This document shows positions 1-5,029 of a DNA stretch of 15,647 nucleotides, piece by piece (the stretch's first letter is position 1; every line of letters begins with the position of its first letter). A program made the position numbers and the translations under genes. The notes under the pieces are model-generated. The model saw only the letters and a list, made by a program, of their open reading frames with translations. It was not told where the DNA came from and made no database searches. This stretch comes from Bacilli bacterium (GTDB lineage: Bacteria > Bacillota_I > Bacilli_A > RF39 > UBA660): assembly GCA_900772095.1 (NCBI GenBank), contig CAAGQJ010000006.1, positions 1 through 15,647 on the forward strand. Reading direction: 5' to 3'.

Positions 1-1
1 A

Positions 2-151
2 AACTTCTTGGATATGATTAAAAATAGAAGTAATCATAATTTCAATACAAATGTTACAGCAACAGATAATATACTTACTTTATCAACTTGTTATAATAAT
101 AACGAAAAAATGGTAGTTCATGCCAAACTTATAAAAAAAGAAAGCAAATAA
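2..151 (+). CDS. Class B sortase, C-terminal end (5' partial)
   Basis: The open frame entering from the left edge gives 49 residues ending at TAA 149-151. It contains DNILTLSTCYNNNEKMVVHA, in which TLSTC is the TLxTC catalytic cysteine motif of sortases; the Cys followed by a short polar stretch and a RxVVHAKL-like strand is the usual end of class B sortases. The family is a membrane-anchored cysteine transpeptidase that cleaves a sorting signal and joins the protein to the peptidoglycan or to another protein, outside the membrane. The catalytic His and the N-terminal anchor lie upstream of the window. It is followed directly by a strong terminator and faces the CAP-domain gene across a 200-bp gap. 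No obvious sorting-signal substrate is seen in the window. The class B call is from the motif context only. Confidence 0.8.
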   Translation, partial: NFLDMIKNRSNHNFNTNVTATDNILTLSTCYNNNEKMVVHAKLIKKESK

Positions 152-195
152 AAAATGTGATGTTATATAAATTGCTGTCATCACATTTTTTATTT
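151..195 (+). terminator. Rho-independent terminator after the sortase gene
   Basis: The 12-bp inverted repeat AAAAATGTGATG (151-162) / CATCACATTTTT (179-190) has a 16-base loop and runs into a T-rich tract. It begins on the last base of the stop codon. The flanking A and T runs make it potentially bidirectional. Confidence 0.8.
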
Positions 196-263
196 TTTAG
201 TTTTTGTTTTCAAAAGTTATTCAGAGAATAAATGAAAATCAAAAATATAAAAAATAATTCAAA

Positions 264-299
264 GTCGGAATTGTACTACCTCCCGACAATTTAATTATA
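264..299 (-). other. Extended -10 promoter followed at once by a small hairpin
   Basis: On the minus strand TGTTATAAT (302-294) is an extended -10 box (TGn TATAAT). About 7 bases on begins a hairpin with arms GTCGG (287-283) and CCGAC (268-264) around a 14-base loop, then a T-rich stretch near 255-245. No good -35 is seen and no ORF follows. It may drive a very short RNA, or the hairpin may just end transcription of the small gene at 353-592. This gap (152-352) otherwise holds only the sortase terminator. Confidence 0.25.
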
Positions 300-352
300 A
301 CACACTTTTCTTTGCTTTTACATATAAAATTTATATTTTTTATTTGCTATTT

Positions 353-592
353 TTATACATCTTTTATATTTGTTATTCTATCTTCATTATCAATTAAATT
401 ATTACCATATATAATAAAGTTTTCAATTAACTGTTCTATAGAGTTATATTTTCTAGTATCATTTGGATATGTTGGGGAGTATATATAAACCATGTTATCT
501 TTTTTCTCAATAATATATTCTAAACTTAATAACTTAAAGAATACTTTACCTTTTGAATTAAATATTTCTTTTAATTTATTAATATTATCCAT
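353..592 (-). CDS. Small hypothetical protein, 79 aa
   Basis: I do not recognise this protein. It is about 79 residues, mixed charged and aromatic (KDNMVYIYSPTYP, then a helix-like SIEQLIENFIIYGNNL), with no signal peptide or membrane span, so it is probably a small cytosolic protein. The frame could open at GTG 607, but ATG 592 is preferred: it has GGTGGG about 7 bases upstream, and a TATAAT box (621-616) would put the transcription start at about 609, on top of the GTG. It lies 40 bases after the stop of the CAP-domain gene on the same strand and could also be the last gene of that operon. Confidence 0.55.
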   Translation of the reverse strand: MDNINKLKEIFNSKGKVFFKLLSLEYIIEKKDNMVYIYSPTYPNDTRKYNSIEQLIENFIIYGNNLIDNEDRITNIKDV

Positions 593-631
593 ATTTACAC
601 CCACCACATAACAATATTATACCACATATTG

Positions 632-1618
632 TTAATAATTCATTCTAAATACAGCTACTGCATACCATTTGTTATTTGCTTCATATACACTAACTGCTAT
701 TGCTCTATTTTGTTCTCTTAGCATTGTTGCATTATGTGTTGGACTATTTTTCCATGCTGTAAAGAAATCACTTCCTATTGATCCATCACCAATATTTTCA
801 CCGAATCCGTATCCAGAGCCGTCATGTGAATAATTATCAACTATTTCTTTTGCTCTCCTGTCTGCTTCAATTTGAGCCTCTGTTGTAACTGGAAGTTCAT
901 CTAATCCTTTTGATTTTCTATACTCATTTATTTGTCTTACATAACTATCTGATATGTCTTTTCTATATCTTTCTACTATTTTAGGAACATCTTTACTATC
1001 ACCAGAAGGATTAGTATTAGATGTATTTTTACTGTTATTTGATACAGGAGGTGTAGAAGGTATTTTTTCTTTCTCTTTAACTTCTAATATAAAATCTTTT
1101 TTAGTTTTATTACATGATTTGTCTGTTGCTATCATCTTTAAGTTATACTCCCCTACTTTTGATATATCAAAACTTCCTTCAACAGAAAGAATCACATCAG
1201 ATAAATCCTCAGCTATAAAATATTTAGTTAAATCTACATCTTCACTATCTTGAATAAGAGATATTTTATCTTCATATTTAGTAAATATAGGTGCTTTGGT
1301 ATCTTTTATAATAACTTTAAATGTTTCTTCTTGTTTTTTATATTTTATCGTTAATGTATATTCATCTGGTTCTATTAGACCAGTTTCGCTATTCTTCTTT
1401 ATGTTGTTAGCCAATTTATAATCTTTTATATTCTTAGTAGAATCAGCATCTTTTAAATAATAAGATACATCATTTATAATATCATCACCGTATTCAAAAA
1501 TAAATGATTCTTGTTTTAGTTCTATCTTTTCTTCTTTATGAAATATTAAAATTAATCCTACTAAAAATATAATAGTAATTAATGAAATTATTATAATTGG
1601 TTTTTTCTTATTTTTCAT
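632..1618 (-). CDS. Membrane-anchored extracellular CAP (SCP/PR1-like) domain protein
   Basis: This 328-aa protein has a single N-terminal membrane helix (about residues 7-26, KKPIIIISLITIIFLVGLIL) with positive residues before it, so it is an uncleaved anchor or signal peptide with the rest outside. Residues about 32-182 form one or two bacterial Ig-like modules (DTKAPIF; KVGEYNLKMIATDKSCN). A Ser/Asn/Pro-rich linker (186-210) follows. Residues about 220-328 are a CAP domain with YVRQINEYRKSKGL, SHDG (His265), GENI (Glu274) and AWKNSPTHNATML (His295), which are the usual cavity residues. The biochemical role of bacterial CAP domains is mostly unknown; surface or wall-associated roles are typical. 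The RBS is GGAAGG/AAGG just before ATG. It lacks a visible LPxTG-like tail, so the convergent sortase is not shown to act on it. Confidence 0.85.
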   Translation of the reverse strand: MKNKKKPIIIISLITIIFLVGLILIFHKEEKIELKQESFIFEYGDDIINDVSYYLKDADSTKNIKDYKLANNIKKNSETGLIEPDEYTLTIKYKKQEETFKVIIKDTKAPIFTKYEDKISLIQDSEDVDLTKYFIAEDLSDVILSVEGSFDISKVGEYNLKMIATDKSCNKTKKDFILEVKEKEKIPSTPPVSNNSKNTSNTNPSGDSKDVPKIVERYRKDISDSYVRQINEYRKSKGLDELPVTTEAQIEADRRAKEIVDNYSHDGSGYGFGENIGDGSIGSDFFTAWKNSPTHNATMLREQNRAIAVSVYEANNKWYAVAVFRMNY

Positions 1619-1641
1619 CCTTACACCTTCCTATGTACCAA

Positions 1642-1660
1642 GATGTGGATTAACCACATC
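1642..1660. repeat. Perfect 7-bp hairpin between ArpU-like and CAP genes
   Basis: GATGTGG (1642-1648) and CCACATC (1654-1660) around ATTAA form a perfect stem in the 55-bp gap upstream of the CAP gene. There is no T run after it on the minus strand (CTTGG), so it is not a normal intrinsic terminator. It could be an operator or a leader hairpin just upstream of the CAP ribosome binding site. Confidence 0.4.
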
Positions 1661-1673
1661 AAACAAAACTATG

Positions 1674-2144
1674 TTACTTCTTTTCAAAATGAATAGCTTT
1701 ATCTTCAGTATATACGACCTGATTAGACCATATTGCAATTTTATAATATGCTTCTTTTTTATGATAAATTAAAGTCCGTTTTGAAATTTTTAATTCTTTG
1801 ATTATTTCTTCATCAAACTTGTCATAAATATATTTTTCTTTTAAAAACTGTCCTGCTATTTTATCACTTTGTTCTAAAAGTAATATATTAGTTATAAACT
1901 TAGTTACCTGATCATCATTCCATGAACATCTTTCAATTAATTTATCTTCAAAAGAATGATTATTTCTTTGATTACCAGAAAATGTAACTATACTTGCTGA
2001 GTTCATTGGAGTTGTTAGAATTTGTTTCATTCTTTTTTCAATTAATGGTCTATATAAAATACAAATTCTTTTCCCATTCTGTATTGTTGCTTCTTCATCA
2101 ATAAGTTTTATGGGATAATAGTTTACTCCATCTATTTGGATCAA
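1674..2144 (-). CDS. ArpU-like phage transcriptional regulator (tentative)
   Basis: A 156-residue protein with an N-terminal charged region and a C-terminal part resembling the DNA-binding end of phage ArpU/RinA-type late-gene regulators: EEIIKELKISKRTLIYHKKE followed by AYYKIAIW, that is, a helix-turn-helix with a Ser-Lys-Arg-Thr turn and a recognition helix, at about residues 113-140. Members of that family activate phage or pathogenicity-island genes as sigma-like helpers. The frame opens with TTG at 2144, two bases after the cold-shock stop codon, with no clear ribosome binding site of its own, which points to translational coupling; the next Met is residue 39. It is the gene before the CAP protein. 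Assignment is by pattern only. Confidence 0.5.
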   Translation of the reverse strand: MIQIDGVNYYPIKLIDEEATIQNGKRICILYRPLIEKRMKQILTTPMNSASIVTFSGNQRNNHSFEDKLIERCSWNDDQVTKFITNILLLEQSDKIAGQFLKEKYIYDKFDEEIIKELKISKRTLIYHKKEAYYKIAIWSNQVVYTEDKAIHFEKK

Positions 2145-2146
2145 AA

Positions 2147-2368
2147 TTAAGCATTAGTATTAGCTTTTTCACTTTGAATTACTCTAACATTAATTGCTTT
2201 ACCTAGATCTTCATCAAAATCAAACTCAACTACATCACCTTCAGTTAAAGTTTTAAATCCTTTCATTTTAATTTCTTTGAAATGAACAAATACATCTTTA
2301 TCCACTTCTTTACATTCAATAAATCCATATCCTAACTTATCATCAAACCATTTTACAATTCCTTGCAT
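2147..2368 (-). CDS. csp: Cold-shock domain protein (CspA family)
   Basis: A 73-residue single cold-shock domain: MQGIVKWFDDKLGYGFIE at the N-terminus with the RNP1-like strand LGYGFI, then RNP2 DVFVHF, and the closing EGDVVEFDFDEDLGKAINV. The family makes a five-stranded beta barrel that binds single-stranded RNA or DNA and acts as an RNA chaperone or antiterminator in the cytoplasm. The chromosomal-type KGFGFI is changed to LGYGFI and the C-terminus carries a short extension. It lies 7 bases after the stop of the membrane-protein gene; its RBS, AAGGAGA, sits inside the end of that gene about 14 bases before ATG, which is rather far. Its place among element genes, just before an ArpU-like gene, suggests a role in element gene expression. 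Confidence 0.9.
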   Translation of the reverse strand: MQGIVKWFDDKLGYGFIECKEVDKDVFVHFKEIKMKGFKTLTEGDVVEFDFDEDLGKAINVRVIQSEKANTNA

Positions 2369-2375
2369 AACTAAA

Positions 2376-2987
2376 TCACTTTCTCCTTTTCTTTTCTTTA
2401 AATTCTTTTTTATTTTCTTTTACGACAGATACATCTTCTTTGCTTTCTTTTTGGATAAAATTTCCTACTGATACATCATATAAAAAGTTTATTTTATTCT
2501 TTAAACAATTAATGAAAAATATAATAAATATAAACATTGTTGATATGAAAAATGTTAATAATTTTGTTGAGTATATCATAAAATTAATATTTATTAGTAT
2601 CAATAATGGGCATATCAATATAAATAGCACCGTGTATTTATATATTTTCTTAATATTAAGATTACCAATATAATGATGGTATAGTATTATTACCATTAAA
2701 TAACAAGTTAAATAGCAATATAACTTACCAGCCATATCATTTAATAGCATCTTTATTGTTAATGATTCTTTACAAATAATTTTATCACAAAGATTAAATC
2801 CTATTTGTAAATGTGCTAAACTTTTTAGTGCTAACCAAAATAAATATAATACAAATACTAATCCTAAAATGTATTGCAAAATTATTAAAATGTTAGATAC
2901 TTTTTTATATTTTTGCATCCTCTTGTTACAACCTTCATTACACCAATATTCAGTAGCATTTTTACCAAAAATATCATTGTACGCCAT
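2376..2987 (-). CDS. Four-helix membrane protein of unknown function
   Basis: I do not recognise this 203-residue protein. It begins with a soluble piece holding two Cys (YWCNEGCNKRMQKYKK, a possible metal knuckle). Four strongly hydrophobic segments follow, at about 31-53, 85-107, 116-137 and 141-161, and then a soluble, very Lys-rich tail (KKEFKEKKRRK). It is therefore an integral membrane protein with a basic cytosolic tail. ATG 2987 is the first start, but the only strong ribosome binding site, GGAGGAG, lies within the end of the mazF-like gene about 21 bases upstream, so the true start or the signal is uncertain. It follows the toxin gene by 16 bases, so it is probably in the same operon; a link to the toxin is inference. 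Confidence 0.6.
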   Translation of the reverse strand: MAYNDIFGKNATEYWCNEGCNKRMQKYKKVSNILIILQYILGLVFVLYLFWLALKSLAHLQIGFNLCDKIICKESLTIKMLLNDMAGKLYCYLTCYLMVIILYHHYIGNLNIKKIYKYTVLFILICPLLILININFMIYSTKLLTFFISTMFIFIIFFINCLKNKINFLYDVSVGNFIQKESKEDVSVVKENKKEFKEKKRRK

Positions 2988-3003
2988 TTTTAAAGTCTTG
3001 ATT

Positions 3004-3372
3004 TCAATCTCCTCCTATGACATCTATTCCTAATGATACTTCTACAGCTTTTTCTACTTCTCTTAGTGTTACCTTATCTAGTGTTCTTAAATATTTTTTT
3101 ATCCTAGATTTTGGTACTGTAAGAATTTGTTCACATAAAATCATTTCAATTATTTTTTTACCCATAAAAACATTTTCAGTCATTACATGAACAGGTAAAT
3201 CTGTCTTTTTTAACTTAGTAGTAATCGGTACTACTATTACAGTTGGAGAATAAATATTTCCTAATTCGTTCTGGATTATCAAACAAGGTCTTAATCCACT
3301 TTGTACATTAATATACGAATCTGCTAAATCAAATAAATATATTTCTCCCTTTCTAAATCTACTACTCATCAT
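3004..3372 (-). CDS. MazF/PemK-family endoribonuclease toxin
   Basis: This 122-residue protein matches the PemK/MazF fold along its length: RKGEIYLFDL, then GLRPCLIIQNELGN, YSPTVIVVPITTKL, an LPVHV strand and the closing EQILTVPKSRI...LG. Arg28 in GLRP and Thr51 in PIT correspond to the conserved catalytic Arg and Thr of MazF. Such toxins cut single-stranded mRNA at short motifs in the cytoplasm and are held in check by a co-expressed partner. The start ATG (3372) overlaps the end of the 87-aa gene by 11 bases, in the sequence ATGATGAGTAG, with no own ribosome binding site, so translation is coupled. No MazE-like antitoxin is seen; the coupled 87-aa protein is the candidate partner. Some phage-borne PemK-like proteins stand alone, so toxicity is not certain. 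Confidence 0.85.
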   Translation of the reverse strand: MMSSRFRKGEIYLFDLADSYINVQSGLRPCLIIQNELGNIYSPTVIVVPITTKLKKTDLPVHVMTENVFMGKKIIEMILCEQILTVPKSRIKKYLRTLDKVTLREVEKAVEVSLGIDVIGGD

Positions 3373-3625
3373 TACAACGATTCCATCTGTCTAATTCCAA
3401 AATATAATAAGCATTGGGTTGATACTTTAATTTTTTATATCTTCTTTCATTGGGATCTAATACTATTCTTAATGTACATTCATATCCAAAACTATCTAAT
3501 AATCTTAATAGTTTCTTTTTACCGTGCTTTTTTACTAAATCATATCCACAGGCACAATTACCATACATTCTTAGATTTTTTAATACCCAATATGGAATTA
3601 GTTTTTCTCTTTTAGAAATTTTCAT
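3362..3625 (-). CDS. Small basic protein coupled to the MazF-like toxin, 87 aa
   Basis: I do not recognise this 87-residue basic protein. The sequence has ISKREKLIPYWVLKNLRMYG, then CACGYDLVKKHGKKKLLRLL and the end NAYYILELDRW. It looks like a compact alpha/beta protein rich in Lys and Tyr, with a CxC motif at residues 24-26, and nothing like AbrB-type MazE. It has a very good ribosome binding site (AGGAGGG, 8-9 bases before ATG 3625), and the operator palindrome at 3643-3662 lies directly upstream. Its last codons overlap the mazF-like start by 11 bases. It is first in the operon, so it may be the antitoxin or regulatory partner; this is inference from position only. Confidence 0.6.
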   Translation of the reverse strand: MKISKREKLIPYWVLKNLRMYGNCACGYDLVKKHGKKKLLRLLDSFGYECTLRIVLDPNERRYKKLKYQPNAYYILELDRWNRCNDE

Positions 3626-3642
3626 TTCTGTAGCCCTCCTTG

Positions 3643-3662
3643 AAGTCTAATATATTAGACTT
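3643..3662. promoter_or_regulatory. Operator palindrome O1 upstream of the toxin operon
   Basis: AAGTCTAATATATTAGACTT is a perfect 20-bp palindrome, about 18 bases before the 87-aa gene start. On the minus strand it holds TATATT and TAATAT, either of which can serve as a -10 box, so a bound protein would block the promoter or the first bases of the transcript. It shares its core GTCTAATATATTAGAC with the sites at 3881, 4518 and 4551. The likely binder is the XRE protein at 4625-4999. Confidence 0.7.
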
Positions 3663-3675
3663 TTATTCCAAAAAA

Positions 3676-3858
3676 TTAGACCAACTTTATTAGGTCAACT
3701 ACAAACATACTTCTAATTGAAAAACATTGAATTAGATCTTCACCATCATAAACATAATATACTGAGTCATCTTTAATAGCAATTATAGTGAGAAATTTTC
3801 CATGATTTTCGGATACAGCATTATACACCTTATACCTTTCACCGATTTTAATTACTAA
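3676..3858 (-). pseudogene. 60-codon ORF with strong RBS but no start codon (TTA in start position)
   Basis: On the minus strand GGAGGG (3870-3865) is an excellent ribosome binding site. The open frame after it reads IKIGERYKVYNAVSENHGKF, continues as LTIIAIKDDSVYYVYDGEDL and ends ...SMFVVDLIKLV at TAA 3678-3676. Where a start should be, 7 bases after GGAGG, the codon is TTA (3858-3856), one base from TTG; no ATG, GTG or TTG follows until Met near residue 50. The pattern YKVYNAV...DDSVYYVY suggests a small beta-barrel (SH3-like) protein, unrecognised. Either the start was lost or a rare codon (ATT 3852 or ATA 3864) is used. A promoter (3934-3906) and operator O2 lie directly upstream, so the gene is or recently was regulated. 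Confidence 0.5.
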
Positions 3859-3880
3859 CTTTATCCCTCCTTTTTCATCA

Positions 3881-3896
3881 GTCTAATGTATTAGAC
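3881..3896. promoter_or_regulatory. Operator palindrome O2
   Basis: GTCTAATGTATTAGAC differs from the perfect core only at the centre (G for A on one side). It lies just downstream of the predicted -10 of the leftward promoter, at about +4 to +20 of its transcript, the normal place for a repressor block. Confidence 0.7.
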
Positions 3897-3905
3897 TACA
3901 ATTAA

Positions 3906-3934
3906 AGGATACATTATTTTTTTTAATTTGTCAA
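3906..3934 (-). promoter_or_regulatory. Leftward promoter of the small start-less ORF
   Basis: Minus strand: a perfect -35 TTGACA (3934-3929), a 17-base spacer, and -10 TATCCT (3911-3906), a four of six match. The transcript would start near 3900, immediately before operator O2, then meet the strong ribosome binding site at 3870-3865. Confidence 0.6.
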
Positions 3935-3940
3935 TCCCCT

Positions 3941-3975
3941 TATAAAAGCCGTATAGAAAAATCTATACAGCTTTT
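3941..3975 (-). terminator. Terminator after the 105-aa gene
   Basis: Minus-strand stem GCTGTATAGA (3971-3962) / TCTATACGGC (3957-3948), loop of four, followed by TTTTATA. One U-G pair is a wobble only in minus-strand RNA and would be a mismatch in the other, supporting leftward use. It sits 7 bases after the stop of the 105-aa gene. Confidence 0.75.
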
Positions 3976-3977
3976 TA

Positions 3978-4295
3978 CTATTTTTGTTTCATAAATGTAG
4001 AATTTTTTAAATTAGATGTTATATTGTTTAAATTTTCTAATCCTTCAATACTACTTACTGAAACAGTACACATCATACCAATTACTTCTATAAAATCTTC
4101 TAATTTTGATTCTAAGGAATTAAGTCTATCATTTTCTTTGATAGTAGCTAAATAATCATTTATTAAGTTAGTTAGCTTTTCCTTAAGTGTCTCAAATGTT
4201 TTAAAAGAAATACTTCCTTGTTTATTTAATTCTACTTCTATACTACTTAATACTTCCACTACTTCACTTACTACTACATTATTTTCTTTAGACAT
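3978..4295 (-). CDS. Hypothetical 105-aa helical protein
   Basis: I do not recognise this protein. It is acidic and almost wholly helical by composition (SEVVEVLSSIEVELNKQG; FKTFETLKEKLTNLINDYLA; LNSLESKLEDFIEVIG), with leucine spacing that fits a coiled coil and no membrane span. GAGG lies about 7 bases before ATG 4295, which fixes the start. It faces the XRE gene across a 329-bp region with operators and a structured leader, and is closed by its own terminator, so it is a one-gene unit. Its place opposite the repressor gene is where phages keep antirepressors or early regulators, but nothing in the sequence proves such a role. Confidence 0.55.
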   Translation of the reverse strand: MSKENNVVVSEVVEVLSSIEVELNKQGSISFKTFETLKEKLTNLINDYLATIKENDRLNSLESKLEDFIEVIGMMCTVSVSSIEGLENLNNITSNLKNSTFMKQK

Positions 4296-4330
4296 AATTT
4301 TTCCTCATTTCTTTCATTGTTTGATATGTT

Positions 4331-4434
4331 ATGATAATTAGTCTTCTAACATAGTCATAACAAAACTTAGTTTCTAGTTATAACTATGTTGTTTCTATAT
4401 TCCTCCTTCCCTTCAAAAACTAAGTTATCATCAT
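4331..4434 (-). promoter_or_regulatory. Leader region with interleaved inverted repeats
   Basis: Three complementary pairs lie in the leader of the 105-aa gene, in order C' (4426-4417), B' (4390-4377), C (4373-4364), B (4361-4348) on the minus strand, enclosed by a short pair (4434-4427 with 4337-4331). B'/B (AACATAGTTATAAC with GTTATGACTATGTT) is a 14-bp stem that is complete in minus-strand RNA through a U-G wobble but mismatched in the other strand. C'/C (AACTTAGTTT with AAACTAAGTT) is 10 bp. Because C lies in the loop of B'/B with only 2-3 bases between, the two stems are mutually exclusive rather than a pseudoknot. No T run follows, so translation control or protein binding is more likely than termination. 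Confidence 0.45.
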
Positions 4435-4444
4435 TATTAAACAT
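4367..4444 (-). CDS. Possible 25-aa leader ORF of the 105-aa gene
   Basis: ATG 4444 opens MFNNDDNLVFEGKEEYRNNI, then VITRN and stop TAA 4369-4367. It runs over the C' and B' arms and ends inside arm C, so a translating ribosome would control which stem forms. Its own ribosome binding site is weak (AAGAGA). A strong-looking AGGAGG (4408-4401 region) lies within this ORF and is not followed by any start codon. It may be a chance frame, since the peptide has no recognised regulatory codon run. Confidence 0.3.
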   Translation of the reverse strand: MFNNDDNLVFEGKEEYRNNIVITRN

Positions 4445-4506
4445 AATTTTCTCTTAATAAATAAGGAAATCTATCACATATATAATACTACAAAATAAGT
4501 ATTACA

Positions 4507-4565
4507 GTCTATAAATAGTCTAATATATTGTACTTTTATTATCAAATATAGTCTAATATATAGAC
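4507..4565. promoter_or_regulatory. Operators O3 and O4 in the XRE gene promoter region
   Basis: GTCTAATATATTGTAC (4518-4533) is the core palindrome with two changes in the right arm, and GTCTAATATATAGAC (4551-4565) is a one-base-shorter form with intact arms. Their centres are about 32 bases apart, close to three turns of helix, so proteins on both would face the same way. A third weaker site, GTCTATAAATAGTC (4507-4520), touches O3. They cover the predicted repressor promoter and the upstream side of the leftward leader, fitting autoregulation and control of both directions. Confidence 0.65.
4528..4557 (+). promoter_or_regulatory. Likely promoter of the XRE repressor gene
   Basis: TTGTAC (4528-4533) and TCTAAT (4552-4557, five of six to TATAAT) are 18 bases apart. 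The -35 box is in operator O3 and the -10 box in O4, so the bound regulator would shut its own promoter. Confidence 0.45.
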
Positions 4566-4624
4566 AATTTATTAAAAAAAATGTAAAATTATTATAGTAG
4601 TAAATTTATGAAAGGTTCTGAATT

Positions 4625-4999
4625 ATGGATAATAGAAATGTTTTAGAAGTTTTGGGTTTTATAATTGACAGCTATGAAAAAAAACATAATATTAAAACTA
4701 CTGAAATAGCTGAAATCTGTGGTGTAGGTCGTTCCACATTGTTTCGTATAAAATCTGGTAATTATGATTTTAACATCACATATAATCTTATTAATAAAAT
4801 TTTGGATGGTTTAGGTTATACTTATTCAGATTTTAACAAGATGTTAGAAGCAAATGCTCCTAATCTCTTACCAATAGAAGATGATGGATTTATACGAATT
4901 CATAAAGATTCAAGAATTTATGATTTAGTTAAAGATGCAGTTAAATTAAATGATGAAGACTTGGATCTAGTACATAGTTTTATAAAGAAAATGATGTAA
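4625..4999 (+). CDS. XRE-family HTH transcriptional regulator, likely element repressor
   Basis: A 124-residue protein with an N-terminal helix-turn-helix of the XRE/Cro-CI type at about residues 24-46 (TTEIAEICGVGRSTLFRIKS), continuing with the usual NITYNLINKILDGLG third and fourth helices (50-66). The C-terminal half (80-124) is acidic and helical (DLVKDAVKLNDEDLDLVHSF) and probably holds the dimer interface. The start ATG 4625 has AAAGG 9 bases upstream. It is the only plus-strand gene between 152 and 8397 and is divergent from the 105-aa gene. Palindromes of one family lie in its own promoter and at two leftward promoters, so it most likely represses all of them. No Ser-Lys autoprotease domain is seen, so SOS-type self-cleavage is unlikely. 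Confidence 0.85.
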   Translation: MDNRNVLEVLGFIIDSYEKKHNIKTTEIAEICGVGRSTLFRIKSGNYDFNITYNLINKILDGLGYTYSDFNKMLEANAPNLLPIEDDGFIRIHKDSRIYDLVKDAVKLNDEDLDLVHSFIKKMM

Positions 5000-5005
5000 C
5001 ATAGT

Positions 5006-5029
5006 AAGACTTGAAAAAAGTCTTTTTTT
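5006..5029 (+). terminator. Terminator after the XRE gene
   Basis: AAGACTT (5006-5012) and AAGTCTT (5018-5024) with loop GAAAA, followed by a run of seven T (5023-5029). It starts 7 bases after the XRE stop codon and touches the 3' end of the convergent gene. There is no T run on the other strand. Confidence 0.85.

Noticed and set aside
954..1253. 99-codon plus-strand frame opposite the CAP gene
   Set aside because: It is antisense to the Ig-like and linker region of a clear gene, has no RBS, and its composition is that of a reversed gene.
3679..3696. GACC...GGTC inverted repeat after the start-less ORF
   Set aside because: Arms of only four bases with a ten-base spacer; likely chance, not a member of the operator family.
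4348..4426. H-type RNA pseudoknot
   Set aside because: The loop that would cross the 10-bp stem has only two bases, too short for both stems to form together; alternative stems fit better.
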